From JBGASG01 sp046328035 (GTDB lineage: Bacteria > Cyanobacteriota > Vampirovibrionia > Obscuribacterales > Obscuribacteraceae), in assembly GCA_046328035.1 (NCBI GenBank), contig JAXLXI010000003.1, positions 395,651 to 459,650 on the forward strand: a stretch of 64,000 nt of DNA. The letters are read 5' to 3'. How positions within the stretch are numbered: the stretch's first letter is position 1; every line of letters begins with the position of its first letter. Positions 1 through 8,806 of this stretch are shown one piece after another. A program made the translations under genes and the position numbers. The notes beneath the pieces are model-generated. The model was not told where the DNA came from. It did not search any database and saw only the letters and a list, made by a program, of their open reading frames with translations.

Positions 1-1616
1 AGTTTCGCAGCAGTCGCTCCTTTCTGCGGAGAAGCTGCGGCGCTGCCCGTGTCTGTAATCAATGCCACCTCCGCTGGTGGCGCGGATATCATGCCGGCCG
101 CTTCCAGGCACCCTTCTGCGGGAGACGAGTAGTCAGCCTTGCTTTCTTTGTCTTTGTTTTTATCTTTATCGTTGTCCTTGGTGTCGGAGCTGGTCGCCTT
201 AGGCTCGTAATAGCCGACGGTGCGATTGGCCGGCACAAAGTACTTTTTGATCACGCGTTGAACATCTTCTTTCGTCACCGCTTTGATCTTGTCTTCCAGT
301 CCCACCCACCAGCTCCAATCCGCAACTGCGATGGCTTCCGCCACCTGATCTACCAGCCCGACCGGATCGGCGGCCGAGAGTTTTAAGCGCTTCCAGATGG
401 ATGTTTTGGCACGTTCAAGCTCTGCATCGCTAATCGGTTGTGAACCCAGACGTTCTACTTCTTCGATCAGCTTCCCTTCCACTTTAGGAAGCGGAGTGTC
501 GGCAGTTGCGGAGGCAAAGACGGTGAAAAGACCGGGATCGTGCATCGAATAGTTGTAGGCATAGGTATCAGATGCCAGTCCGCTTTCCACAAGGCCCTTA
601 TAGAGGCGGCTCGACTGCCGCTTCTCATCGCCCAGAATCGCCGCAGCTACTTCCAGCGGATAGGTATCGTTGCTCTTCGCCGCAGGCACGTGCCAACCGA
701 TTTCCACTTTCGGCAAATCCTGCCCGCGCTGCACTATGAACCGTCTCTCTCCCTCTTGGGGAGGCTCCTGCGTGTACACCTTGGGAAAGGGTTTGGGTGA
801 GGGTGGAATATTGCCGAATTCCCGCGAAATCATGTTGAGTGCTTTTTGCTGATCGAAGTCACCGACCACGATCAAGGTTGCATTGTTTGGCCAGTAGAAG
901 TCGTTGTAGAACTGACGCAGTCTTTGAATCGGTACGCCTTCCACATCGCTGCGCCAGCCGATGATCGGATGGTGATATGGATGTTCCTGGAAGGCCGTTG
1001 AAAAAACATTATTGGAAAGGAGCGTGGTGGCATCATCGACATTGCGCTCCAGTTCGTTGCGCACCACAGTCATCTCCGACTGACGATCTTTTTCGCGCAA
1101 AAGTGCGTTGCGCATGCGGTCAGCTTCCAACTGCAAGGCAACATCGAGATTTTTCGCCGGCAAGACTTCGAAGTAGTTGGTGCGATCGTAGGACGTGGTG
1201 GCGTTGTTCATGGCCCCGACAGGTTTCAATACATCGTCGATGCCCGTCTTCGAGAGGGGATCGTGAGCTGCCGTACCTTTGAACATCATGTGCTCGAGGA
1301 AGTGCGTCGAGCCGGTATAGCCGACTGCTTCGTTGCGCGATCCGACGTGATAGAGCACCATCACCGTCACCACCGGTGTGGCGTGACGTTCGGCAAGCAA
1401 AATCTGCAGACCGTTAGAATCCAGCTTGTATTCCGCGATGCCGGTTTTGGCATCCGACTTGACCAGCGAGATCGCACGCCCACCGTGAGTGGCGTCTTTC
1501 TTCGTCTGAGTGCCGACGGCGGATGGCGCCGCTGTCACCGGCAAAGCGCATGACGAAACAAAAATTGCCATGCAAGAAATCGCGGACAAACAACGATCAG
1601 CAAGAGACAAACGCAT
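1..1616 (-). CDS. M16 (insulinase-like) zinc metallopeptidase, 3' part beyond window
   Basis: The frame is open from an ATG at 1616 to the window edge, so the C-terminus is missing. The first ~30 residues look like a Sec signal peptide, then residues around 100-115 contain HFLEH within STHFLEHMMFKGT, the inverted HxxEH zinc motif of M16 peptidases; a glutamate about 75 residues later (LEADRM context) fits the third zinc ligand. The typical M16 segment FYWPNNATLIVVGDF follows. Near the window edge the protein has a Lys/Asp-rich low-complexity linker (KDNDKDKNKDK) and then Ala/Pro-rich sequence, which suggests a second M16 unit further on, as in two-domain family members. Likely a periplasmic or exported peptidase degrading peptides. 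No frameshift seen in the parts I translated. Family certain, substrate unknown. Confidence 0.93.
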   Translation of the reverse strand, partial: MRLSLADRCLSAISCMAIFVSSCALPVTAAPSAVGTQTKKDATHGGRAISLVKSDAKTGIAEYKLDSNGLQILLAERHATPVVTVMVLYHVGSRNEAVGYTGSTHFLEHMMFKGTAAHDPLSKTGIDDVLKPVGAMNNATTSYDRTNYFEVLPAKNLDVALQLEADRMRNALLREKDRQSEMTVVRNELERNVDDATTLLSNNVFSTAFQEHPYHHPIIGWRSDVEGVPIQRLRQFYNDFYWPNNATLIVVGDFDQQKALNMISREFGNIPPSPKPFPKVYTQEPPQEGERRFIVQRGQDLPKVEIGWHVPAAKSNDTYPLEVAAAILGDEKRQSSRLYKGLVESGLASDTYAYNYSMHDPGLFTVFASATADTPLPKVEGKLIEEVERLGSQPISDAELERAKTSIWKRLKLSAADPVGLVDQVAEAIAVADWSWWVGLEDKIKAVTKEDVQRVIKKYFVPANRTVGYYEPKATSSDTKDNDKDKNKDKESKADYSSPAEGCLEAAGMISAPPAEVALITDTGSAAASPQKGATAAK

Positions 1617-1760
1617 AACGCAAAGATTCCCTGAGTGTGACTGGTCGCGCCATTTAACCACATTGGCATCCAGTTACACGGCAATCGTTAAGCGCTGCGA
1701 CGCGCCGGCAAGCTCAACTTGTCATCCGCATGGCGATACCAAATGCGGTATCAGAGCGGC

Positions 1761-3254
1761 TTAATGTCCGAAGCCTTCGTTCTCATAATTGACGGAACCG
1801 GCAGGTCGAGGCTGCCAGACCGGCGAACCACCGCCGCCGCCACCGCCGCCAAAGCCGTCGCGGATGATACTGGAGGCGCTCCCGCCCGAATGACGGGGCG
1901 GCTGCTGATAGGTTTGCTGCTGCTGATAGGTTTGCTGAACACGCACCGGCTTCGGCTTGGGCCGCGGGTGGGCAACAGCTTGCTGATGAGGCGGTTTGGG
2001 AGGAGCAGTCTGGTTCTGCTGCGGAGGCGGAACAGGGGGAGCCTCATGCACCACCGGGATTTTAGGTGGCGTCGGTGTATCGGTCGGGCTGTCGACATCC
2101 GGTGCCGTCTGGGCCTGGTGTTGTCCGCCGCCGCCGCCGTTGGTGTCGTGCGAAGCATTCATCGGGTGAATACCGCGCAACAAAGATGAGACGAGGGTGA
2201 AAGCGACTGCTGCGACGACCACGAAGGCCATCAATACTCCGATGATGATCGGCACTTTATAAGAGCGCCGAGGTTGCTCTTGGAGCGCAACTATTGCATT
2301 GTCCTGGGATGTCGTGGAGACCGCGGTAAGACTGGTCATCGACATCGACGATGCACGTCGCCGCGGAGACGCCGCCAAAAGTTCGTTTTTCAACTCCAGC
2401 ATCGATTGCTGGCGATCGTCCGGATGTTTCTCCAGGGCCCGCATGACCGCGCCCTCCAGCCGATCTGGAAAGTAGAGGTCGGGTCTGACCTGGTTGAAGG
2501 ACGGCGGGATCTCATTGAGGTGCTTGGTAATTGTCTCGATAACATTCTTGCCGGCCAGCGGCAGCTTTCCGGTCAAGGTCTCGAACATGACGACGCCCAT
2601 CGAATACAGGTCGGCGCGTCCGTCCAGATGTCGTCCTTCGCACTGTTCAGGGCTCATGTAGACGGGACTGCCGAAGATTTCTCCAGTGGAGGTGAGCCGC
2701 TGCGAGTCCTCGTCGCCTAATTCCAGGATCTTTGCCACACCGAAGTCGACGACCTTCACAAAGTCGTCCTGCTGATCGGTGTTGAGGAGCATGATATTGC
2801 CGGGTTTCAAGTCGCGGTGCACGATGCCGTTGCGGTGCGCATGCTCGAGGGCATCGCAGACCTGCGCAAAAATGTTGATCGAACGCATCACGCCTAGCGA
2901 TCCGCCCGATTTGATCAATTCAGAGAGGCTAGTCCCCTGAACGAAGTCCATGACCAGATAAGGAACTTCACCAACAAACCCGTAATCGTGCAGAGTGATA
3001 ATGTTCGGATGCATGAGGCGGCTGGCTGATTTTGCCTCTTGCTCGAACCGTTTGACGGTTATCGAATCCTTAACCAGCTGAGGCTGCAGCATTTTGACCG
3101 CGACGATACGGTCCATGTATTCCTGTTTCGCCCGGTAGACAACGCCCATCCCACCCCGTCCGACGACGGAGAGGATGCGATAGCGATCTTCCAGGAGCGT
3201 CCCGATTAACGGATCTTCCGTGGAAGCTGGCGAGGATGCCGATTTCTCGATCAA
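1761..3254 (-). CDS. PknB-type Ser/Thr protein kinase with one TM and a proline/glutamine-rich tail
   Basis: 497 residues from a TTG start preceded by GAGG. The kinase domain covers about residues 25-285: glycine loop VGRGGMGVVY (31-40), catalytic lysine K54 in VAVKML, HRDLKPGN with D148, DFG at 170-172 and the activation-segment motif GSPVYMSPEQ. All catalytic residues are present, so it should be active. A basic Ser/Thr-rich linker (a plausible autophosphorylation region) leads to a single TM helix near 335-358 (VPIIIGVLMAFVVVAA). The remaining ~135 residues are outside and rich in Pro, Gln and Gly with no PASTA domain. It therefore resembles actinobacterial/cyanobacterial Hanks-type receptor kinases, but the sensing tail is low complexity. 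Substrates cannot be inferred from neighbours. Confidence 0.95.
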   Translation of the reverse strand: MIEKSASSPASTEDPLIGTLLEDRYRILSVVGRGGMGVVYRAKQEYMDRIVAVKMLQPQLVKDSITVKRFEQEAKSASRLMHPNIITLHDYGFVGEVPYLVMDFVQGTSLSELIKSGGSLGVMRSINIFAQVCDALEHAHRNGIVHRDLKPGNIMLLNTDQQDDFVKVVDFGVAKILELGDEDSQRLTSTGEIFGSPVYMSPEQCEGRHLDGRADLYSMGVVMFETLTGKLPLAGKNVIETITKHLNEIPPSFNQVRPDLYFPDRLEGAVMRALEKHPDDRQQSMLELKNELLAASPRRRASSMSMTSLTAVSTTSQDNAIVALQEQPRRSYKVPIIIGVLMAFVVVAAVAFTLVSSLLRGIHPMNASHDTNGGGGGQHQAQTAPDVDSPTDTPTPPKIPVVHEAPPVPPPQQNQTAPPKPPHQQAVAHPRPKPKPVRVQQTYQQQQTYQQPPRHSGGSASSIIRDGFGGGGGGGGSPVWQPRPAGSVNYENEGFGH

Positions 3255-3374
3255 AACTCAGGGCCTCTAATTCAACGCTCAACGTCGATGCCAGGGGTAT
3301 CGACCACTACTTTGTACCCCTGCCCTTCCGCCACTAATCGACAACAAAAAGACAATATCAAGATAGCAGGAACG

Positions 3375-4235
3375 TTAACTGTCGCGCTTAGGACCCCTGT
3401 TCGCGGGAACATACCGGGCCAGCTGGAAAGTCAAATTCGGGGCTATCCCTGACATTCTCTCCATAACAACTCCAGGTTTGGTGAGGATGATTTCGTGGCA
3501 ACCTCCCTTCTCGCAGGCAGAAATTATGTTATCGGCGCACTGCTCCGAGCTGATGCTCAGCACATTACGCATGAGCCAGCCCTGAATATCCTGGCGCCGG
3601 GCGATTTCCGAGGGATCCTCCGAAGAGCAGTTCTTTTTGAAAAACTCCGTTCGCACCCAACCGGGGCAAACCGTGACCACATCGACGCCCCGCCAGGAAA
3701 GCTCAGCCGCCATGCCCTCAGAAAGTCCGGTCAGGGCAAATTTGCTGGCGCTGTAACAGACGCTGCCGGGAAACGCAATTTTTCCGGCCACCGAGGCAAC
3801 GTTAACGATCTTGCCGCTGTGTTTCTCAAAGAAATGCGGCAACACCTCATAAATCAGCATCAAAGCAGCAAAAAAGTTTACTTCAAAAACGTAACGCCAA
3901 TCTTCAACGTTCAATTTGTGCATAGGTCCTGTCTTGGCCAGACCGGCGTTGTTGACGAGCAAGTCGATGCCGCCAAAATTTTCTTTGCACGTTGATACCA
4001 GTGACTTTAACACTTGCGGATCGGCGACATCACCGGCCACGCACAGAGCTTCACCACCGGCGGTGCGGACGGCCTTGGCTGTTTCTTCCAACACCTCGGC
4101 ATTGCGAGCGTTCAATACCATGCGACAGCCCTTTCGCCTGGCTAAGCGCACAGCCAGGGCTTTTCCGATGCCGGTGGACGCGCCGGTGATAATCGTTGCC
4201 GCACCGCGAGTAATACCACGAGATTTAATGCCCAT
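3375..4235 (-). CDS. SDR-family NAD(P)-dependent oxidoreductase
   Basis: Classical short-chain dehydrogenase/reductase: cofactor motif TGASTGIG near the N-terminus, NNAG in the middle, and catalytic Ser plus YSASK. The open frame extends to a GTG at 4250, but the sequence GGCAGGAGCAGCAATG puts an AGGAG ribosome site 5 nt before the ATG at 4235, so I use that start (286 residues). The gene lies 19 bp downstream of the membrane protein ending at 4255 and is probably co-transcribed with it. The C-terminal part is like DltE/acyl-reductase-type SDRs, but the substrate cannot be assigned. Cytoplasmic. Confidence 0.92.
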   Translation of the reverse strand: MGIKSRGITRGAATIITGASTGIGKALAVRLARRKGCRMVLNARNAEVLEETAKAVRTAGGEALCVAGDVADPQVLKSLVSTCKENFGGIDLLVNNAGLAKTGPMHKLNVEDWRYVFEVNFFAALMLIYEVLPHFFEKHSGKIVNVASVAGKIAFPGSVCYSASKFALTGLSEGMAAELSWRGVDVVTVCPGWVRTEFFKKNCSSEDPSEIARRQDIQGWLMRNVLSISSEQCADNIISACEKGGCHEIILTKPGVVMERMSGIAPNLTFQLARYVPANRGPKRDS

Positions 4236-4254
4236 TGCTGCTCCTGCCACAAGA

Positions 4255-5478
4255 TTATTTTGTCAACAGCCAGATCGTCTCTACACCATAAACCGCCACT
4301 AGATTGGAGAAAGTTGGATCATAGTCGGGATTGGCGAAAACATCTTTGAGAGTTCCGAGCGCCGTGGCATGCTTGATTTCCTGCTTAGCCTTCTCGACCT
4401 GTCGCTCTGCCCGCAGCGTCTTATTTTCGCGCATGATCAAGCCGTGTGCATCGATCAACAATTGCATAAAGGTCATCCACCAGACTGAAGCGGCGAAGAG
4501 TGCCAGCAGCGCCCCGCCGACTTCAGCATGCATGGCAAAGGAAAAAACCAGTGAGGCAATACCCAGGATGATCAATATAGTCACCGCGAAAAGCGACCAG
4601 GCAATCAGTCGAGCCAGGCCGAACACCGTCCGCAGTGCCACTACCTGCCAGCTGGAGCGAGACGCCTCGCTGAGAACCAGTGAGATTTCCTCGTAAAAAG
4701 GCACAAATTGCGGCACCATCAGCAGTGCACGCAGAATTACAGCACTAAAAAACGCACCACCACAAGCAGCCATAAACGTGGCATAAACAGCCGGTTCCGT
4801 TAGGCCTTGCAACAGCAGACAGGCGGCAATCATCAGCACAAACGACACACCTGCCGCCACCAGACTGAAAGTGCCGCCACGAGTGCGCTGCGACTCCTCC
4901 ACGATCAATCCGCGCGACAAAAGCGCATTGCGCATGTCTTGTTCGATCACGGCGCCATATCCCGCTCTGGTCAGATCTGCCACCACTCTCAAGATGCCGG
5001 TCAGCGTGAAGTAGCCCTTGATGCGCTTGGGATCTCGAACCACATCCTGCAAGAATCTGCCGACCGTGGTTGTAAAAAACACCTTGATCGCATTCAGGCG
5101 ACGGAGCACCTCGGCTGGATTGACGGTGGCCAGCGGATTGACCTCATTGACTTTCTTCTCGGCCCAGCCGCGCACCTGGCTTTTGACCCGCTGCCAGATC
5201 TCCATCTCGTACGGAGCAAGATTCTCGCCGACGTTGGTCGCTGTCTGTGATTTCACAGCCCTTTGGATGAGATCAAGCGCCATGACAATCATGGTATGGG
5301 TCATATCGCCGTCACGCACGAGGTAAGCCAGTTCGGCCGGACGCAACTCTCCCTCGTTTCCAACCACGGGCAGGGAAACTGGACTTGTCCCCAGCGCTTT
5401 TTCTCTTATCAGCCGGCGCACTATGAGCAGCAATGCCGCCCAGAGAAGTGTGATGCCACCGATGAGAAACAGGTTCAT
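4255..5478 (-). CDS. multi-pass membrane protein with LRPAELAYL motif (TIGR04222/DUF2207-like)
   Basis: About 407 residues from the ATG at 5478 (MNLFLIGGITLLWAALLL, an immediate TM helix). An upstream GTG at 5535 is possible but has no ribosome site and would put a polar segment ahead of the helix. After the first helix comes a cytoplasmic region with LRPAELAYLVRDGD followed by a short helix MIVMALDLIQR, a pattern I associate with TIGR04222 and DUF2207-type membrane proteins. Four or more hydrophobic helices follow in the second half (for example FSLVAAGVSFVLMIAACLLL), then a Glu/Lys-rich helix near the C-terminus. Function unknown. Upstream of the SDR gene on the same strand. Confidence 0.75.
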   Translation of the reverse strand: MNLFLIGGITLLWAALLLIVRRLIREKALGTSPVSLPVVGNEGELRPAELAYLVRDGDMTHTMIVMALDLIQRAVKSQTATNVGENLAPYEMEIWQRVKSQVRGWAEKKVNEVNPLATVNPAEVLRRLNAIKVFFTTTVGRFLQDVVRDPKRIKGYFTLTGILRVVADLTRAGYGAVIEQDMRNALLSRGLIVEESQRTRGGTFSLVAAGVSFVLMIAACLLLQGLTEPAVYATFMAACGGAFFSAVILRALLMVPQFVPFYEEISLVLSEASRSSWQVVALRTVFGLARLIAWSLFAVTILIILGIASLVFSFAMHAEVGGALLALFAASVWWMTFMQLLIDAHGLIMRENKTLRAERQVEKAKQEIKHATALGTLKDVFANPDYDPTFSNLVAVYGVETIWLLTK

Positions 5479-5605
5479 ATCTGCGTCAAATTGTATCTGG
5501 TCCAGACAGAATGCAGTTTTGGGGTAGTCGCGCACGGGTACTTTATTGATTAGAAAATATAAGACTCAGTGCTCAGGGGTGAGAGCGATCAGTCACATTC
5601 ATTCG

Positions 5606-8083
5606 ATGACCAACAGCAAACGGCACTTCTTCCTGAGCATGTTCACGATCTACGTGGCAGTGGCCTTGGTGGTGGGCGTGGCGTTGGAAACCTCACCCAT
5701 GTTCGAACGCCAGGAATTGCAGACAATCAACCTGCGCTTCGAAGTGCGCCAATGGCTGGTCTGGTCGAAGAAAAGCCTGGAGCGGCTCAACCTGCCCCTT
5801 CTCTGGCAGTACCACGAAGCACATGAAATCCCGAAACAGTGGTGGGCGTGGGATTACACGTTGAGCTGGCTGGTCGAATACAACCACCCGCCGGTCATGC
5901 ACAAGGTGGTCATCTTCAACCACTCCACTGAAGACGAGCCACCCCGGCAGGCGATCAACCAGTACCCTTGGATGAAACCGCTGCTGGACTTTCCGCTCAA
6001 GCGCAAGACCGTGGCCGACATGGTCGAGGTTCTGGCTCGCGCTGGAGCCCGTTTGATCATTCTGGACAATGAGTATCCGCAGTACACCGACGACGACCAT
6101 CGCCTGGCGGAGGTGATTCACAACTGCGACATCGGCAAGTATGGGCGGCCGGTGCGTGTGCTCATGGTCAGCTCGGTCAATACCTCCTCGTCGCGTGACC
6201 TGCTGAAAATCAAGGTGCCCAGCTATCCGCGAGGCGTCCTGGAAGAGTTGCAGACCATGGAGCCTGGGCAGGACGTGGTCAGCAAGTACACGGGCATGGC
6301 TTGCATCGAGCCGGATGCCGACCAGGTGGTCCGGCGCATCGAACTGGCTCGCCCCGGCGTGACCGAAGGCATTCACGAGTCGATCGTGGTGAAAGCACTG
6401 GAAAACATCGGCGAGAAAGTGGCGACCGATGTGCCAAACAACATGTACATCGACTTCGCCAGTCCACCCAACTCTGAACTTTATCCAGTGCGTCCGCACA
6501 ACTACCTGCTCGATCCTGACATGCGGCGTGCGCTCTTGCATCCGGACAAACTCTCAGATCTCGATCTGCGCGGTGCCATCGTCTTCATCGGCGACGGTGT
6601 GTTCGATGTACACAGCACTCCATTCACCAACCAGTACACCAATCAACGCAGCGGCACTGAAATTTTGGCTCATGCCATGGACACCATCTCGCGCTGCTCC
6701 TGGCCGTACAGACTGGACGGCGTAGATTCCATGCTCTACACGGTGATTGCCACCATGATCGGTGGCATGATCTGGTTTGCCTGGAAAGGTTCTCAGACTC
6801 CTGTGGCTCCCGGTCCGCCTGGATCTGCAGACGCCAAGCGCTTCAAATATCTACTCAGCGACATGCTGGTCTTCATATCGCTTCTGGGAGGCACCTGGGT
6901 GGTCGCCTGTCTGGTCTTCTCCGAGGGCGGTCTGATCGTGCCGGTCTTCGCACCTTCCATTGCCATCGGTCTGGGCACTCTGGCCGCAATTTTGTGGGAG
7001 CGCGAAAAGGAACGGGAAGAGCACGTCGAATCTCGGTTGTCCGCCGCGTCAGAGATGTTGGGTTTGACCCAGGACAAGTACGAGTCCGAACTGAAACGGC
7101 AAGAGGCCGAAGCCCAGACCCGTGAAGCGATTATGGACAAACGCCGCCGTCACGAATTCGTACGGCGCATCAACCACGATCTCAACGCTCCGGTCAGCAA
7201 CCTCAACTGGACAATTGCTGAACTTCAACTGATCGAATTGGATAATCCGCAGGTGCGCGAAAAAGTCGCCCGCCTGGTCAAGTCATCCGACCGTCTGTGC
7301 GAGTTGATCGATCAGTTGGTGCAATCGTACGACTATGAAAGCATCATCTCGAGCGATGAAAACCTGACTGTCTGCGACCTCGGTGCCATTGTTCACGACA
7401 GCGTCGATGTGTTGATCACGCTGGCCGAAAAACACGATGCCACCATCGCATGCAACATCCCGGATCACTCACTGTGGGTGATGGCCAACCAGTTGCAGTT
7501 AACACGGGTGGTCGACAACCTGATCCGCAACGCGGTCAAACACAACCCACCGGGCACCCGCGTCAGCGTCGCGGTGGAGACGCAGAGCCCCTGTCACGTC
7601 CTGATTATTACAGACAACGGCAAAGGCATTGCTGCGCAGCACCTGGACAACATATTCGAAGCCGGCTTCCGCGTAGAACCGGAAACCACAAGCGGGCAGG
7701 GTCTGGGACTGGATATCGCCAAAACTTTGATGGAGCAGATGGGCGGTGAAATCTGTGTAGAGAGCGAACTGGGGCTGGGAACCAGCTTCATCCTCACTTT
7801 TCCTGTCGCGTTCGAATCGTACGTACATCCACAATCCAACCTGCCCTGGGAGGTTTCCGCCGCAGACCTGCAGGGAATCGAGTCCACGACCGCATCCATC
7901 AACATCGCGCCGGACAACTTAGAAGACGGAATCGCCGAAGTTACCCAAGTTACTGAGGACACCGAGGAAGATGCGACAGAAGAGGAAGAAACGGGAACAG
8001 AAGACGAAGACGGTGTAACCACTCATTCACCCAATGTGAGAAAAAATGACCACCACCAAAATCTTGATTATCGAAGACGATGA
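5606..8083 (+). CDS. CHASE2-domain sensor histidine kinase
   Basis: About 825 residues from the ATG at 5606 (MTNSKRHFFLS), chosen because the N-terminal TM helix starts right after it; the frame is open from 5546. Layout: TM helix, large extracytoplasmic CHASE2 sensor domain (~40-370), three TM helices (LYTVIATMIGGMIWFAW, LVFISLLGGTWVVACLVF, PSIAIGLGTLAAIL), a coiled-coil linker rich in Glu/Arg, a HisKA dimerisation helix with phospho-acceptor His in NHDLNAP (near residue 523), and a HATPase domain with N-box NLIRNAVKHN, DNGKGIA and GQGLGLDIA. The last ~45 residues are strongly acidic (EDTEEDATEEEE). Its 3' end overlaps the response regulator, so the two form one two-component system. Signal unknown. 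Confidence 0.95.
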   Translation: MTNSKRHFFLSMFTIYVAVALVVGVALETSPMFERQELQTINLRFEVRQWLVWSKKSLERLNLPLLWQYHEAHEIPKQWWAWDYTLSWLVEYNHPPVMHKVVIFNHSTEDEPPRQAINQYPWMKPLLDFPLKRKTVADMVEVLARAGARLIILDNEYPQYTDDDHRLAEVIHNCDIGKYGRPVRVLMVSSVNTSSSRDLLKIKVPSYPRGVLEELQTMEPGQDVVSKYTGMACIEPDADQVVRRIELARPGVTEGIHESIVVKALENIGEKVATDVPNNMYIDFASPPNSELYPVRPHNYLLDPDMRRALLHPDKLSDLDLRGAIVFIGDGVFDVHSTPFTNQYTNQRSGTEILAHAMDTISRCSWPYRLDGVDSMLYTVIATMIGGMIWFAWKGSQTPVAPGPPGSADAKRFKYLLSDMLVFISLLGGTWVVACLVFSEGGLIVPVFAPSIAIGLGTLAAILWEREKEREEHVESRLSAASEMLGLTQDKYESELKRQEAEAQTREAIMDKRRRHEFVRRINHDLNAPVSNLNWTIAELQLIELDNPQVREKVARLVKSSDRLCELIDQLVQSYDYESIISSDENLTVCDLGAIVHDSVDVLITLAEKHDATIACNIPDHSLWVMANQLQLTRVVDNLIRNAVKHNPPGTRVSVAVETQSPCHVLIITDNGKGIAAQHLDNIFEAGFRVEPETTSGQGLGLDIAKTLMEQMGGEICVESELGLGTSFILTFPVAFESYVHPQSNLPWEVSAADLQGIESTTASINIAPDNLEDGIAEVTQVTEDTEEDATEEEETGTEDEDGVTTHSPNVRKNDHHQNLDYRRR

Positions 8084-8750
8084 AGACTTCTCCAGCATCC
8101 TGCGCCGGGTCATCGAACAAGACCCCGAACTGCAGGTAATGGACGTCATCAATTGCGAACAGAAGGCATTCGAGGTGATTCGTTCGCCGCAACTCCACGA
8201 TGCAGACTGCGTCTTGCTCGACCTGCAATTGCCGTACTCATACGGCGACAAGTCGGTCAGTTCGCTGGCCGGCATTCGCATTTTGGAAGAGATGCGCCAT
8301 CAACGCGGGTTTTACGGGACCATTATCGTTTTAACCAACTCCAAGTCGCCCGCCGACGGGCAGCGCGCCCTGGCAGCCGGTTGCGACGGCTATCTGTGCA
8401 AGCGAGCCCGCATCTCGGAAGTTCCTGAGATGCTCGCTGAATTGAAGATGGCCATCAAGGGCGAAGTGATCCTGGTTGCCAGCATGATGCGTCACGTATT
8501 CATCCGGGACGACATATCAGCGAAAGAAGCTCGCCTGCTCGATTTACTGAGCGCTGGTAAGAGCTGGGCAGAAATAGCCCGCGAACTGGGCTATAAGACT
8601 CCCAAAGCAGCGGCCAATGTCGGCGACCGCATCTTCGACAAATTGCTCACTCCGCAAGACCAGCAGAAGCTGGCGGAAGAAGGCGCGAAGAAACGCCAGA
8701 AGGCTCTGGAAATCTGGCAATCGCGGCGCCTGAGTCACACCCGCACCTGA
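8046..8750 (+). CDS. response regulator, REC domain plus helix-turn-helix-like C-terminus
   Basis: 234 residues. The REC domain has the acidic pair in IIEDDEDF, phospho-acceptor D59 in VLLDLQLP, Thr in VLTNS and Lys in LCKRA. The loop after the acceptor is longer than usual (PYSYGDKSVSSLAG). The C-terminal ~80 residues (SAKEARLLDLLSAGKSWAEI, then ARELGYKTPKAAAN) resemble a LuxR/NarL-type or sigma-4-like HTH, so a DNA-binding regulator is likely. The ATG lies inside the histidine kinase gene, 38 bp before its end and in another frame, giving translational coupling; GAG sits just upstream. Partner of the CHASE2 kinase. Confidence 0.93.
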   Translation: MTTTKILIIEDDEDFSSILRRVIEQDPELQVMDVINCEQKAFEVIRSPQLHDADCVLLDLQLPYSYGDKSVSSLAGIRILEEMRHQRGFYGTIIVLTNSKSPADGQRALAAGCDGYLCKRARISEVPEMLAELKMAIKGEVILVASMMRHVFIRDDISAKEARLLDLLSAGKSWAEIARELGYKTPKAAANVGDRIFDKLLTPQDQQKLAEEGAKKRQKALEIWQSRRLSHTRT

Positions 8751-8806
8751 TCTAAGTAAAGTCTTTCTGTGATATGTTGGGATTCAGTAACTCGAATGCA
8801 GCCTAG

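Noticed and set aside
5693..6541. 282-codon minus-strand frame antisense to the CHASE2 kinase
   Set aside because: Shadow of the kinase sensor domain with no recognisable motif.
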